Position numbers and translations under genes: made by a program. The notes beneath the pieces are model-generated. The model did not search any database. It had not been told where the DNA came from and saw only the letters and a program-made list of their open reading frames with translations. Positions 46,546-59,080 of a stretch of 64,000 nt of DNA are shown one piece after another; the stretch's first letter is position 1, and each line of letters begins with the position of its first letter. The DNA comes from Oscheius dolichura (lineage: Eukaryota > Nematoda > Chromadorea > Rhabditida > Rhabditidae), in assembly GCA_932521035.1 (NCBI GenBank), contig OW051492.1:7812001-7876000 (forward strand), in the 5' to 3' direction.

Positions 46546-48723
46546 AATTTTATCCACAGATGTCTCGATTCCCTTGAACCGCAAAATCTCGAAATACCTC
46601 TATGTCTTTTTTTCGCATATATCAACCGGTAAATGTTTCCCACCGTCTCAAATATGGTAGGGGGCCTAATCCTAGACAGGCCAGGAGCACCGTGAGGCTG
46701 TAAACACCACCCCGTTAAGGTTCTCAACGACCGGGTCGCCATTATAGGGCCGCGATTGAGCTGACCCGAGCCAGCCTTGCCCTTCGAGAACCACATGGAT
46801 CCGTTTATCGGCAAGTGATACTTGCAGCCGTGAAACAGCTTGCATTGTTACATTTTCTCCTTCCCTTCTCGAATTATAGTAGGAGCAAATCCAAATCTCT
46901 TATCCTATCCTGCGAATCCCCTGTCCAGGTGAGCGTAAAAGGGTAACAAAGGCGGCCAGGACATAAAGTACAGGTGCACTTCGGGACTAGGTTCTTATTC
47001 TGGTAAATAGTCCGAAAACGATACGATACGGCCCATCAAAAGCCTATAAATCCCGCAGGGGTTCAATTGTGGGAAAAGAGGTGACCAAATCCCATTGGGT
47101 GCCCCTTTACCCGTGCTCAGACAGTAAAGAAGATCCATTTTCTCTCCCAAATCCGTCATGTAGAATCCGTCCCCGAATGTCCCTTGCGGTCGCAGGTGTT
47201 TGCTCTTTCTCTCTCTCTCTCTCTACTGCATAAGTTTTTTTTTTGGGCGAGGCCGTTCTGGCCGAACTTCACAAAAATCTGGCCATCTGGTGTTCATCTT
47301 CCCCGCGGCGCTGTTATTTCAGCCGCCTCAAAAATACGTCAGTCAATCGGATCAAAAGTACAGTTCTCTCTCTTCCTCTTCCCTTTCTAGTTAATATTTC
47401 CTTGGAAGATATAGAGGGATGGATACAATATCCCCCTCTCGCCACGTCCAGAATAGCTTCCCACCTTCTGCCTTGAGGCGAGATGCAGCTGACAAACCTG
47501 TTCCCCCTTGTCTCTCTTGTTGTCTCTACTATTCTGACAGACGCCGGGAGGATATGTCAAATGGGGTTCGCTCGATGTATTTCTACTCCAAATTACAAGA
47601 CAGATGGTCCGTTTCGATGGCTATTCTCCCGCGCATTGCGACCTTGAGATTCAGCAGCAGCAGCGGCTCGGTCAAATGGCTTGGGGAGAGTCAACGGATT
47701 TCGCCACCTTTCATGGGATTCAGCTCTCTCAACCGGCCACAAACAAACCCATTACTTATCTGTTTTCGAGAAGGGTCACATGTGACGAGGGGGAAAGCCC
47801 TGACCAGAAGCTCTCCTATTGACCATGAGGGTCACTTGACCGCTCCTTGTGCGGGAAACATATACTCTTTCTCCTCTCTGGATTTCTGTCTCCATTTCCA
47901 TTATTTATCCCTTTCCAAACATTGATAACCTTCCTCAGCAGTATAATAACAAAATTTAAGTAAAGCAGCCTTTCAACAGGACAATTTGTCGAAATAATGA
48001 CTGAAAAAGCAGAGGGATACTCGTTTTTCGGCTTTAGACTGAATTGTTCCACTTTTTCTAGTTATGTGGGTCAAAATTGGTTCTATTGTAACTGAAGATG
48101 CCACTTATCAAGAGGGATTTGTCACCTCCTCAAGTGTCACTCTGTGCCCTTCTTGGCTAACCCGGACAATACGCAAGAAGTTCTTGATCCGGTTGCGTAT
48201 TGTTGGCTACAATGAGTCAGGCGGGGATTGTCTCCTGACGCAACTTTTCTGCAATTTTAAGAAAAGGGGGAGGGGTGGAGACCCCTTTTTTAACAGGGTC
48301 GATCCTTTGAAAAAGAGTAGAGAGGAGGATAAATGCCCCCTCGTGCCCTGTCTCCCCGTCAATCTCCCCCCGTCGCGCGTACGGTGAGCCATGCTCTCTG
48401 CCCCGACCCCACCCACAGCTGACCCGTGGCTAACCTAATCCACACATACACACATAGACGGTCTCTCCCGCTCTGCCAACAGCAGCCAAAGCTCTAGCCC
48501 CCTCCCCTTCCCAATCCGTCTTTGTCTCCCCCCGCATGCATCGATCGATCTCCTCCCTCCCTCTCTCTGTCTCTTCTCCTCTCTCCTTTTTATGAACCAT
48601 GCCATTCGGCCTCGGCCGCTTTCTCAGTACGTTCTAACTGCCATTAGCCGGCTGGAATAATGACTTGTTCGACCTCTTTCTCCACTCTTTGGCTGCCGGA
48701 TAACCGCCATATCTTTCAGGACG
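46546..48723. other. 2.2-kb intergenic region upstream of the E-protein gene
   Basis: No gene is supported. It has a (TC)n tract near 47209-47225 and a pyrimidine-rich, GATC-containing stretch at 48430-48600 just upstream of the bHLH gene. TCTTTCAG ends at 48720, a likely trans-splice acceptor. Confidence 0.4.
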
Positions 48724-51177
48724 ATGTCTTCCCAATTCCCGGAGTTCTCGGCCTATGGAGGGGATCACTTCGACGGTGCCTATTGGAGTGAGTATTACTA
48801 TCTTTTTGTGTTTTAAATCAGGAGTTTCAGATCCTTATGGCTATCCCCATCCGCCAGTTCCAGTAGCCGAGTTTCCCATTGACTATACTCTGGCTTCTGC
48901 TGCTTCAACCCGGCTGTTAGATGTCAGCCAGCCGTCTGTCTCTGCTCCATCTTCTGTCGTCCAACTTCAGGTAAATCTAAAGCTCGAAATTAGCCAGATA
49001 AACAGGGGGAAAGTCTCTCTTTCCCTGATCAAATAGAGCCAAAAGTAGCAATGTTTGCCTAGATGAGATGATCCGAATAGGACGATTTGCTTTGTCTTGT
49101 TGCCGCCTAACAAGTTCTTAGCGCGTTGATCTCATTGCATACGGCGGTACCACCTCATCTCGCGCCTTTTTTGGGTTGGATCAATTTCTAGACTACCTTT
49201 TTCTGTTTTAAAAAGGAAATTAGCTTACCGTAAAAAGGGTATAAGATGAGAAAAACGATAGAAAGTCTTATAATGGAAGAATTGATACGGTATTGAATAC
49301 TGTAATACTGTACTGTACTGTTTGTAGAATTCAACCGCCACTACGTCGGCTACAGCTGTACCAACAACGGCCGCCTCGACTACAGCTCCGATGTATCCAT
49401 CCTGGGGGGACTATAACTATCTGGTGAGTCATCTTCTTCTTCTTCTTCTTCTTTCGCCGACACCTCGAAAGCCATAAATTGCGTGACACTTTCTCTTTTC
49501 GCGGCATTCTTTTGATTAAAGGAGCCGGTCAACGGTTCTCTTGGCTTTAGCCTTTAATTATCTTCTTTGCTTCTTTTTCTTCGGTAATTTTGGCCCTTTA
49601 GACTGATCTGAAGACTGACTTCACCTCGTCTTTGAATCTGCCCTACTCCGGGTATCCGATGGATCCAACCAATCCGGGATTCATTTCTCCTCCTCCGGTA
49701 AGTGAAGGGGAGAAAATAAGCGGAGAGAGGCAGCAATTAGAGGTGCTAAATGAATGAGGGAAGGATTGAATGGTTCGAGGTCGAGAGCTCTGTCTTTACA
49801 ATTAGTACAAAACAGAGAGGAGCTCTCGCGCGCGGTCAATTATCCCATAGTCTCTCCCGGACGGAATTGGACGAAAACTGAGCCGATAACTACGCGACTA
49901 TCTGATTTTTACCTAATACGAAAAGGGCATCCTTTAAATATTTCCATTGAATGGATTCCCGCTGGGAAAATTCGAGGCGGGAAGCGGGAATCTAGTCCAA
50001 GCCTTGCTTGCCCCCCAAAGAAAGGCTACAGTATCCAAAAACGACATTGTCTTTAATTTTATGAAGTTCTTCCTCAATTCTAGAGTAGCTATTGCGTTGC
50101 CGTGATAAGTATAGGATTTGCTGGCCATTTCTTGTTTGCCGTTAGGGAGCACTTCCACCCAGCAGGGGGTAGCCGTCCTCAAAGGCCTGCCGCATCGCTG
50201 ATCCCCCCTCAAAAAAGGGAAACCGATGCTTGACCGATCCAATTGCATCAGAGTTACCGGTCGGGACTAGCTTAGCCCTAAAATGTCACATCCAAATTCC
50301 TCTATAATTAGCTAACTGTCGCATTTACACGGGGGTCAGGGGAACAGCTGCCTGACGAGTTTTTCTATTCTCTCCTTTGTTAAAGTGACAGTAATTTGGG
50401 TTGGGGGAATTGACAGCCAGAGACAGACAGACGAGATTTAGATACCGGCTGCACTTCCGGCGTCTTCGGTCGACTCGGCCAGTTCCATCTCTCCTCCGTC
50501 GATGATCCCTCCCTGTCCCACAATGCCTCTCTCGTTTGACTACGGCTTTCCCGCCAGCCAGCCAAGTGGATCCGGAGGTGGCAAAGCGTAAGAACTCTGG
50601 ACACTTTTACAGTAATCAGCTGTTTTTAGTCGAAGAACGAGAAGCCGTTCCTTGGACGATGACGACGACGACGATCCGGGAAAGGACTCCGACCGCAGGA
50701 CGGCTAATAACAAGCGGGAGAGGTAGGAGAAGAAAATAAGAGCGTGGCAACCAATGAGAAACGTTTAGGATCCGCGTGAGGGATATCAACTCGGCTTTCC
50801 GTGAACTGGGCAAGATTTGTAGCGTGCAGGTTCCTGTGTCGGCTGATAAGGGGCAAACCAAGCTGGGAATCCTCCAATCAGCCACGGATCTCATCAAATA
50901 TCTGGAAGACCAGGTTTGTTCGGCGTCGTCTGTCTCCCAAGGGGCCGTTGTCCGTTGTTCTCCCAACCGAAACCCTGGACAAGCTCGGGAAATACCGGCT
51001 TATTCTACTTTTTGATAATGAAATAATCAAATTATTTAGGTTCGAATGAAGAAACTCGACCCAAAGAATGCCTGCCTTCAAAGACGCCGCCAGGAGAGCT
51101 CGGCCGAAGAAGAGAATTTCAACGGAAAGCAGCGACCCGCCCAGAGTTATCCGTCATCGAACATGGGCTACCTTTAA
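48724..51177 (+). CDS. hlh-2: Class I bHLH transcription factor, E protein (Daughterless/E2A/HLH-2)
   Basis: Starts MSSQFPEFSAYGGDHFDGAY four nt after TCTTTCAG. A low-complexity Pro/Ser/Thr region follows over four exons, with YPSWGDYNYL, SGYPMDPTNPGFISPPP and SASSISPPSMIPPCP. The C-terminal bHLH is unmistakable: NNKRERIRVRDINSAFRELG, then KGQTKLGILQSATDLIKYLE, then the E-protein-specific extension VRMKKLDPKNACLQRRRQE. The basic region keeps the ER pair that contacts the E-box. The class I-type partner dimerises with tissue-specific bHLH proteins, for example proneural factors. An acidic stretch (SLDDDDDDDPGKDSDRR) precedes the basic region. Eight exons. The protein is short for the family. 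AATAAA lies near 51307. Confidence 0.92.
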
Positions 51178-51597
51178 TTCTTCTCGGGCCGTAATGCCCA
51201 AAAAAAGTGCAATTCAATTGACTGTTATAACCGTAAACATTATCTACCATTTATACTACCATCTTGTTTAAATTACCTTTATCACTGTGATCTCCATTTT
51301 TTTAGATAATAAACTCAAGTAATCACGGAAGAGTTATATTTACAAAAGAAGAACCTCAACAGTTCTACAAATTTGCTACGGACCAGCGAATCTTCCTCTC
51401 TAATCCACCACTGTATTTCTTGTCCAAGCTACTGTATTTCTTCACGCGCAATTTCTTCTAATACCACCCCTGTGCTCCGTTTACCAATATTATTCTGTTT
51501 TTTCATTTGCCAAAGCGGAACACCTTCAAGTTTGAGTTCGTACCCTCGCCCATGTCGAGACCACTTCGTCTGAAATGGCCTATCCACTTCTTTCAAA

Positions 51598-52699
51598 ATG
51601 TCTACCCCGCAACCGGCGGAAGTTCTCCTTACTCAAGACGAGCAAATGGCGCTGAAACTGGTTACAATTTTGGAAATATTACTGAACTACGGTTTCCCCA
51701 CTGCCACAGCCGTGAATGTCCTCGTCGTCGTTCCCTCTTTTCTCCTCATTCTATGGAAAGTTGTCCCCAATCGGAGTGCCTGCCAGCCATACCATATTCT
51801 CCTCTACGTGGAGTCCATTTTCAATCTGATTACTGTAGTCGGAATGGTCCTGCATGCTAGTTTTCTCAATTCCTTCGACTATCCCCTAGTTCAGGTGCTG
51901 AATGATCCCCTCCAATCAGACTATGACATCATTTTTAACTTTGGTCGCAGTTTTATCCAAATCTTCATAGTATTGTCGGCCATTGTTTGGATGCAGATCT
52001 TACGGTAACCTCTTCTTTATAATTTCTACCGTAATCCCCACCCAGAGGTGCTTCCCAGCTCCGTCTCTACTCCTTGGCCCTTCTCATCCCCCTACCGTAT
52101 ATTACCATCTACGCTGTGGAGTGTCTCATAGGCGATAAGGAACAAGAAACCCTGTTGGCCAGGATATTGGACAAGGCGAGCTTTGCTCCCTCCAAATCAC
52201 ATAATATTTTAGATGGAGACAATTTGTTGTCTCGTTGCCGTGGCCATTCACATCGGCATTGTTTTCTATTGCAGGAAATGCGTCCTCCAATTGCAGACAA
52301 CCCCGGGAAATATGAAGGGACGGAGGAAGATAGCCAAAGGACTCTTTATCAAGGTCTTCCTAATTAAACGGGCCAGTCCTTTAAATTATATAGATGATAA
52401 TCTCCGCCATCCCAAGTCTCTGGACTGTTACGGATGTTCTCTATCAGCTGGCAGTATTCGCAGGAAGGGAAACAAAGACCGGAAGCGCTATTCTATTCAT
52501 CGTTGGACTCGTAAGTTTTTCTAATTTTTAAACGAAGGCCATCTAGATGTTTTACCTGCCTGGATGTCTCTTCTGCGCTTTGGACAGCCTGGCAACTGTT
52601 TGGATGTTTAGCCGCTACATTAAAAACAGGAAGGCCTCTACGTCGATCCATATTATCGGTTCGAGCACAGCTCGGGAAACTCAATCTTCCGTATATTGA
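51598..52699 (+). CDS. Serpentine 7TM receptor, nematode chemoreceptor type (Srh/Str-like)
   Basis: Multi-pass membrane protein beginning MSTPQPAEVLLTQDEQMALK. Hydrophobic segments lie at TAVNVLVVVPSFLLILWKVV, LLYVESIFNLITVVGMVLHA, SFIQIFIVLSAIVWMQIL, LYSLALLIPLPYITIYAV, METICCLVAVAIHIGIVFY, MIISAIPSLWTVTDVLYQL and MFYLPGCLFCALDSLATVWM. That makes seven, with an IKNRKASTSIHI...TQSSVY tail. The pattern of TM7 (LDSLATVWMFSRYIKNR) recalls the Str/Srh/Sri superfamily, but I cannot place it more finely. Five exons, clean splice sites. It is convergent with the C6 gene, 113 bp between stops. Confidence 0.65.
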
Positions 52700-52812
52700 T
52701 TATTCTTTTATGGTCAGTAAATTTTCCCCACGCCTTTTTTATCATTGTTGGTCCGAGACCTAGCAACTCCAAAACAAAATATGTTTTATATTCTGGATGT
52801 TCGCAATGAAAC

Positions 52813-53851
52813 CTAACCAGAATAAGTATAAATGCAAGCAACTGAAGAAATGCTACGTTCGACTTCTCCCGGCGTTATTACGTTCCAGCCACCCTGACCA
52901 TTACAGACGAAGGTTGTTTCTCCATTGCTCAGCTGTTCTGGTGTGAAAATCCTCTGTGCAAAATATTTTACACAAGTAGGGAGCACCCTACTGTCGTGTT
53001 ATCTGCATACGTGACCGTGATGAGAAGTGCATCAGAAGTTATAGGAATAGGAGAGCATTCCATTTGAAGTTGGCGGCATACCGCTCCAGGCGTAGGCGTG
53101 TCATAGCTAAAAACAACCTCACCAAAGCAGCCAAACCACTGACTTATAGGTTCTTTTCGGAGCAGTGCATGTCTCTAGCAAAAGACATTGTTCGGGTGTC
53201 GGAGGAGGCAGATCTGGGCACTGGGTACAGTCTCTCGTAATATTGGGACTAGGCGGCTGGGTGAAGCAGAAGATGGACTCAAGACTAGCCACAACTTCAC
53301 TAGGCCCTTCGCCGAAGATTAATTGCCACTTGCTTTCGTCATTGCAGATAATTTCCGTCTGCTCAGCATTCTAAAGTTCTTATTCGTTTCTTGAAATAGG
53401 GGGCAGATACAGAAACAAAGTCAGTCCAGGGTTCGGTTGTTTGATCCCCGTTTCCGTCGGTATACGAAGTCACCAACGAGCCGGGAGGACAAGTCAGAAG
53501 TGCCTGAAATTATTAAGGAAAGCGCCGGGAGACGCTAACCTTCTTGCAGCCAGTAGCCGTTACGGTCTCAGTGACTACCTCGGAAGACGGAAGAAACTGA
53601 CAATCGGCACCACTATCCTCACACTTTTCATCCGTTTTGTAGAAAGAGCCGATATCACAGAGAGTACAGGCTGAACGGGACTGTACTAGAAGAGTCCTGG
53701 GTACTTACGAGAGATAGGCGGTGAAGTCTGAAACAGGGCAATATTTGGAATAAACGACTTATAAACAAACCGATGAGTGCTTCCGACAAGCCTGGACATA
53801 TGGGCCAAGAAGAACAGCAACCAAGAGGAGAGAAGCTAGCAGACAATTCAT
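52813..53851 (-). CDS. Secreted cysteine-rich protein with C6-like domains
   Basis: Signal peptide MNCLLASLLLVAVLLGPYVQA, then a Cys-rich segment (ACTLCDIGSFYKTDEKCED). Two related modules follow of the nematode C6 type: ALLTCPPGSLVTSYTDGNGD...TEIICNDESKWQLIFGE, and MECSPIPITSDALLITVTYA...TTFVCNGQGGWNVITPGEVE...VACIYTYSG. C6 domains are extracellular and of unknown function, expanded in nematodes. About six exons; one intron close to the 3' end may be only about 20 nt as read, so that junction needs checking. A second copy of the last two exons lies 600 bp upstream on the same strand. Confidence 0.65.
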
Positions 53852-54457
53852 TTTAATTCAGCCGCCAAATATCGCACGCCCTATTCAAAATGGAAGACTG
53901 TCGGTGGCATTTGGAGACAACCATATATGGCTATATACTTCCTCTTTTATATGGCTTCCTCAGCTGATTGGATTAATTAAAAACGACTGCAAATCATCAT
54001 TTTTTCTCCGTAAATGGCTTTTCTTCCCACCGTTTTCTAGAAGCCAAAAAACGTTTTTACTTATGTGGCTTTCTACGCGGAAGACGTAGACGAGGTGGGG
54101 GAAGGGAGGGGCAGAATGGTGCTAGACTGACCCTGAATTCCAGGCCGGGGGCTAGAGCCAGCATCATCAGAGTCCCTCCTTCCAACACGGACAGTCGTTT
54201 CCTATTATTCCCTCGGTCTCTATTTCATGCTCTCTCCTGGCCAGGGTTTCCCTTTGACGGTCCTGGTTCTTTCCAGTTTTTGGGATTGAGTACGGTAGCG
54301 AACTTCTTCTTTCTAACTGCTGCTCAAGGCAAGAAATGATTTTCCGGCAGAGTAACACGCATTTAGCGCGGAAGCGGACCAGGAAGTACTGGCTAACTAC
54401 AGAATCGTTCAAAAGCAATTAATCTTTTATTCGGGAAGGTAACATCGACCGTAAGAA

Positions 54458-54726
54458 TTAGCTAAACTGGCAGGCAATGGTAGAAATGGCCTGCGGAGCC
54501 TGTTCCAGCGGTGTCAGACTCCATTTGCCCTTCTTATTGCAGGCTAACGTTCCCATTTCTCCATTCACTATCTGCTCTGGCGAGAAAGATGTCTACCCAA
54601 CAGGAATTACTATCTTTGGATAATGGTTACCTCTGTCCCGTCTGAAAATACGAACTGAACGTTCACTGTAGTGAAAGGCCAAAGAATATCAGAGCATTCT
54701 ACTCGGATTTGGCGGCAGACGGCCCC
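54458..54726 (-). pseudogene. C6-domain gene remnant, last two exons only
   Basis: GAVCRQIRVECSDILWPFTT...VFSDGTE is spliced (GTAACC...GTAG) to SFSPEQIVNGEMGTLACNKK and ends IACQFS. Both parts align with the end of the gene at 52813 (GAVCRQLQMECSPIPI; TPEQLSNGETTFVCNGQGGW). Upstream of GAVCRQ the homology stops at the exact edge of a minisatellite. No signal peptide or first C6 module exists up to the next gene. A poly(A)-like ATAAAAG follows. Confidence 0.75.
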
Positions 54727-56218
54727 GTTTTTGCACATCTCCCCTCCGTTTTTCACCCATGTTGCACATCTCCCCACCGTTTTTGCACATCTCCTCACCG
54801 TTTTTCACCCATGTTGCACATCTCCCCACCGTTTTTGCACATCTCCCCTCCGTTTTTCACCAATGTTGCACATCTCCCCACCGGTTTTGCACATCTCCCC
54901 TCCGTTTTTCACCCATGTTGCACATCTCCCCACCGGTTTTGCACATCTCCCCACCGGTTTTGCACATCTCCCCACCGGTTTTGCACATCTCCCCACCGTT
55001 TTTGCACATCTCCCCACCGTTTTTCACCCATGTTGCACATCTCCCCACCGGTTTTGCACATCTCCCCACCGGTTTTGCACATCTCCCCACCGGTTTTGCA
55101 CATCTCCCCACCGGTTTTGCACATCTCCCCACCGGTTTTGCACATCTCCCCACCGTTTTTGCACATCTCCCCACCGTTTTTCACCCATGTTGCACATCTC
55201 CCCACCGGTTTTGCACATCTCCCCACCGGTTTTGCACATCTCCCCACCGTTTTTCACCCATGTTGCACATCTCCCCACCGGTTTTGCACATCTCCCCACC
55301 GGTTTTGCACATCTCCCCACCGGTTTTGCACATCTCCCCACCGTTTTTCACCCATGTTGCACATCTCCCCACCGGTTTTGCACATCTCCCCACCGGTTTT
55401 GCACATCTCCCCACCGTTTTTCACCCATGTTGCACATCTCCCCACCGGTTTTGCACATCTCCCCACCGGTTTTGCACATCTCCCCACCGTTTTTCACCCA
55501 TGTTGCACATCTCCCCACCGGTTTTGCACATCTCCCCACCGGTTTTGCACATCTCCCCACCGGTTTTGCACATCTCCCCACCGGTTTTGCACATCTCCCC
55601 ACCGTTTTTCACCCATGTTGCACATCTCCCCACCGGTTTTGCACATCTCCCCACCGGTTTTGCACATCTCCCCACCGGTTTTGCACATCTCCCCACCGTT
55701 TTTCACCCATGTTGCACATCTCCCCACCGGTTTTGCACATCTCCCCACCGGTTTTGCACATCTCCCCACCGGTTTTGCACATCTCCCCACCGGTTTTGCA
55801 CATCTCCCCACCGTTTTTCACCCATGTTGCACATCTCCCCACCGGTTTTGCACATCTCCCCACCGGTTTTGCACATCTCCCCACCGTTTTTCACCCATGT
55901 TGCACATCTCCCCACCGGTTTTGCACATCTCCCCACCGGTTTTGCACATCTCCCCACCGGTTTTGCACATCTCCCCACCGTTTTTGCACATCTCCCCACC
56001 GTTTTTGCACATCTCCCCACCGTTTTTCACCCATGTTGCACATCTCCCCACCGTTTTTGCACATCTCCCCACCGTTTTTGCACATCTCCCCACCGTTTTT
56101 GCACATCTCCCCACCGTTTTTGCACATCTCCCCACCGTTTTTGCACATCTCCCCACCGTTTTTGCACATCTCCCCACCGTTTTTCACCCATGTTGCACAT
56201 CTCCCCACCGTTTTTGAA
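54727..56218. repeat. 1.5-kb minisatellite of 21-bp and 31-bp units
   Basis: About 60 head-to-tail copies of TTTTGCACATCTCCCCACCG(G/T) (21 nt). Among them are about 16 longer 31-nt units that insert CACCCATGTT before the core. Distances between long units are always 31 + 21n. The G/T difference at the last position is not random: T forms dominate at both ends and in front of long units, G forms fill the interior. All six reading frames are open over most of the array because 21 is divisible by three and the unit has no stop, so the 500-codon open frames are not evidence of a gene. Confidence 0.97.
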
Positions 56219-56481
56219 CATCTATAGACCGTATTTGGAGGGAAAATAACTAATCCGAAAATTCCCGTGGGCTAGCTTTCGTGAAGCCGTTTTCAAAGCT
56301 AATCCACCGCCTGTTGCGGAGTAGGTGAGTCTGAACTTTTAGAGTCTTTTTTCTCCCTGCCGTACCAGTTTCGCATGCAACTATTTTATGAATGGATGCA
56401 TTTATTCATTTTGGAAAGAATGAATCTGTTTGGTTACCCGGTATTTTTATAAAGGATAAATTATCACAGTTGAAATTCTGG

Positions 56482-58496
56482 TTATAAGGCGGAAATATAG
56501 ACTCGTAGGAGGTAGTAGGCTAAACCTGGAAAGGAGTTTGCGGTATCATGCTCGTGACGCAAGCGTTGAATCTCTTCTTTCTCGCGGCGACGGTAGATAC
56601 AGGGATTGCCCAGGAGCAATTGGGAGCATCGGGCAGCGATGAAGAAATATGTGGCTATCTGAAAGAATAGAATTGGATAAGGGGGTCAGGGGAAACTGGA
56701 CGGAAACTCTCTGGATGTCCGGGAGAGCCGGTTCCCCCGACAGTTTCCAGTTTGTGAAAGTGTTTTCTTTAGAGAAGAGGTCCCACATCCTTCATCATTC
56801 CCTTCCCCAGAAAACTGACATTGTATCCGAAAATAGCAGCAGCATTTAGCCTCGGGAAGTGTCTCTTCAACCTCGGCTGTGAAAGCCATCTCCTATGTAC
56901 GCAGAATTTCACTTCACAATACCGGCACCTACAAAAGGACAGTAAATATTCCGGAAATGAGGAGAAAGCCACCTTTCCATACAGAAATAATATTGATCCT
57001 CGCTGAGGTAATCAGTGAGGAAGGATTGTTCACTATAGGGACTGAACACCTGCAGATGGCCGTTGCACAGTTTCAAAATGATGAACTGATTAACGGAATC
57101 GCTGCGACAGAGAGAATAGAAGTGGGCCGGATCTCCAGTCTGCATTGGACCGAATTCAGCAATGTTGAGATTAGAGATCTGTGAAGATTTCTTTAGAGAG
57201 CGAATTGACCCACGACACTGTCTTCGTGGTGAGCCGGGGTCCACACAGGATTGGCATTCAGACCGTCCAGAATCGTGTCAAAGTTTCGTTGGCCGAAGGA
57301 GCTTCCGAATTCGATGGAAATATATGACAACTCTCGTTCCTTTCGTTTCCATTGCTGAAAATTGAAATTACTTTGTGAGAGAGGCAAGAAAATGCCTTCA
57401 GGAAGCGATTGAGACCGCGATCCGTAAGGAAATCATTTATCATCGTAATGTCCGTAATTTTGAGCTTCAGCAGCTCTGCATCTGTGCAGCCGCAGGTGTG
57501 GAGGGCCAAAGTGGCCAACTGAAACAACATAGACTTTAGAAGGGGGATTTAGGTTGACCGTATTTTGATAGAATTTAGGCGTACTGTATTTTGTTTTCCT
57601 TTTGAACAAACCTTGTTCAATGCTTCATGCTCCTCGAAGAATTCCTTCGGAAGATATTGCTTGAATTCCAATTGCTTGGCCTTGACTGCCTGAAGTTTTT
57701 TTGTTTACTCCGCCACAATTTCCAAAACTTACCGTAAGAAGTCGGTTAAGATCCTCTGGGGTGAAGGTGATCCTCTGGTGGAAGACAATCGTCCCCGCTG
57801 TTGCTTTGCTCTTTTCAAAGAGCCTTGCGACCATTTGAATTTTACTGCTGCCTGGACGACACTAAAATGAGAGGATTCTCCCAGGTTTCGAGAAATTGAC
57901 CTGGAAGTCGAGGACTATGATCTCGAGGCGGACAGGGCACTGGGCAGCGACGTGCCACGGTATCCGGGGATAGAAGATGCCGTCCAGGTAGAAATAGGCA
58001 GGGCAGACTATTACTTTCCTCTACGTATTTTTTATCCCAGACGAGGGATAGAAATCCTTACCTTGTTCACATAGACAAACGAGACATAATTCTGGAGGGC
58101 AAAGTTCCCAGTACTGAGGGTTTTTTTCATGGATTGACTGCATTCCTCCAGGTTTGCCAGGTCTTGGTATCTCAGTTTGTCCACAATTGAATGAATAACC
58201 TCAACCGGAATGGTCACGAGGTCCAAGGGCTCTTCGGCGATCTGAAGATAATGGGAGTTTTTAGGTTTTCATGAGAGACAATGGGAAAATGATATTGTTG
58301 CTACCGTGCAAGGGAAATTTCCTCCGTTATCTCCATTTTGGTACGGTTGAATGAGGAAACTTGATTGAAAAAGTGGATTAGGACCACTACAAATATCGAA
58401 TATTGCTGACTTTTCCCATATAAATGGAAAATTTACCTTCTTCTCTTCATTTTCCACCAAATTTTGCTCCCCTTCTTCAGAATGGCTATTTCCCAT
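56482..58496 (-). CDS. F-box / FBA_2-like protein with MGxxxS N-terminus (family member 2)
   Basis: Starts MGNSHSEEGEQNLVENEEKK (Gly2, Ser6), 3 nt after TTTCTAG. F-box: EEPLDLVTIPVEVIHSIVDK, then YQDLANLEECSQSM. The shared blocks follow: YPRIPWHVAAQCPVRLEII, ARLFEKSKATAGT, LPKEFFEEHEALNK, CGCTDAELLKLK, NDFLTDRGLNRFLK, QRNFDTILDGLNANPVWTP, FGPMQTGDPAHFYSL. Then the Cys/His motif CRYCEVKFCVHRRWLS, AARCSQLLLGNPCIYRRREK and the ending YYLLRVYISAL. This is the most diverged member: the third shared block has lost the NAARI core, and an extra tract follows the MGNSHS exon. About nine exons with short introns, no break seen. Heads a cluster with members 3, 4 and 5. Confidence 0.78.
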
Positions 58497-59080
58497 GGCC
58501 TAGAAACGAATAAATAATAGACGAGTGGCGAACTTTGGGAAAATCAGCCTTGGAATAAGAAAGGAAGAAAACACGGACTTCCAAAGGAAAAATAGTAAAG
58601 AGAACGGAAAAAGGGTACAAGAGCCAACGGAGACAAACAAATGCCCGAAATATAGGCGGCGCTATGCGGCAATCAGCTGTGTTGTCACATTTCAAAAGGC
58701 CGCCGAGGACGTGTTCTCCTCCACGTCGACGAGTTCACTAGTAACCCCGAGCAACGGCAAAAAAGACCAGATATTTATTCGAGTGGCAGGAAAACGCGAA
58801 GATATATTTCAAAATAACCAATCAACTGGAGACATACGTGGGAAAATAAGAGAGAACAGTCATGAAGCTTTGCGCAATAAATCGTATTTATAAATATATA
58901 AATTATTCGTTGTACTCTATATAGAGCACGGTTGTGGTAAAAACAAAAGATTGGAAGGAAGTACTAAACAAAGCGGATCAACGGTATAGAATAACATTGT
59001 TGAAACATGACTACAAATTTTCTACCAGACCTCCAAATTTTCTATTTTGAGGAAAACTCTTGATTCTTTCTCTCAATCCC
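58497..59080. other. Spacer between F-box members 2 and 3
   Basis: A plus-strand open frame of 122 codons (58525-58893, Lys/Ser-rich) starts close to the divergent start of member 2. It has no family match and no splice or poly(A) signal that convinces me. Confidence 0.35.

Noticed and set aside
46512-46814. GC-richer segment with a 100-codon minus-strand open frame, considered as an RNA gene or gene scrap
   Set aside because: I could match it to no rRNA, tRNA or snRNA and found no coding signature.
54671-56249. Three overlapping plus-strand open frames of about 500 codons and many minus-strand frames of about 100 codons
   Set aside because: They are produced by the 21/31-bp minisatellite, whose unit contains no stop codon in any frame. 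Frame-shifting long units do not disturb the pattern, and no start, splice or poly(A) context supports a protein.
58525-58893. 122-codon Lys/Ser-rich plus-strand open frame
   Set aside because: Low-complexity composition, no family match, no neighbouring exons; left as spacer.
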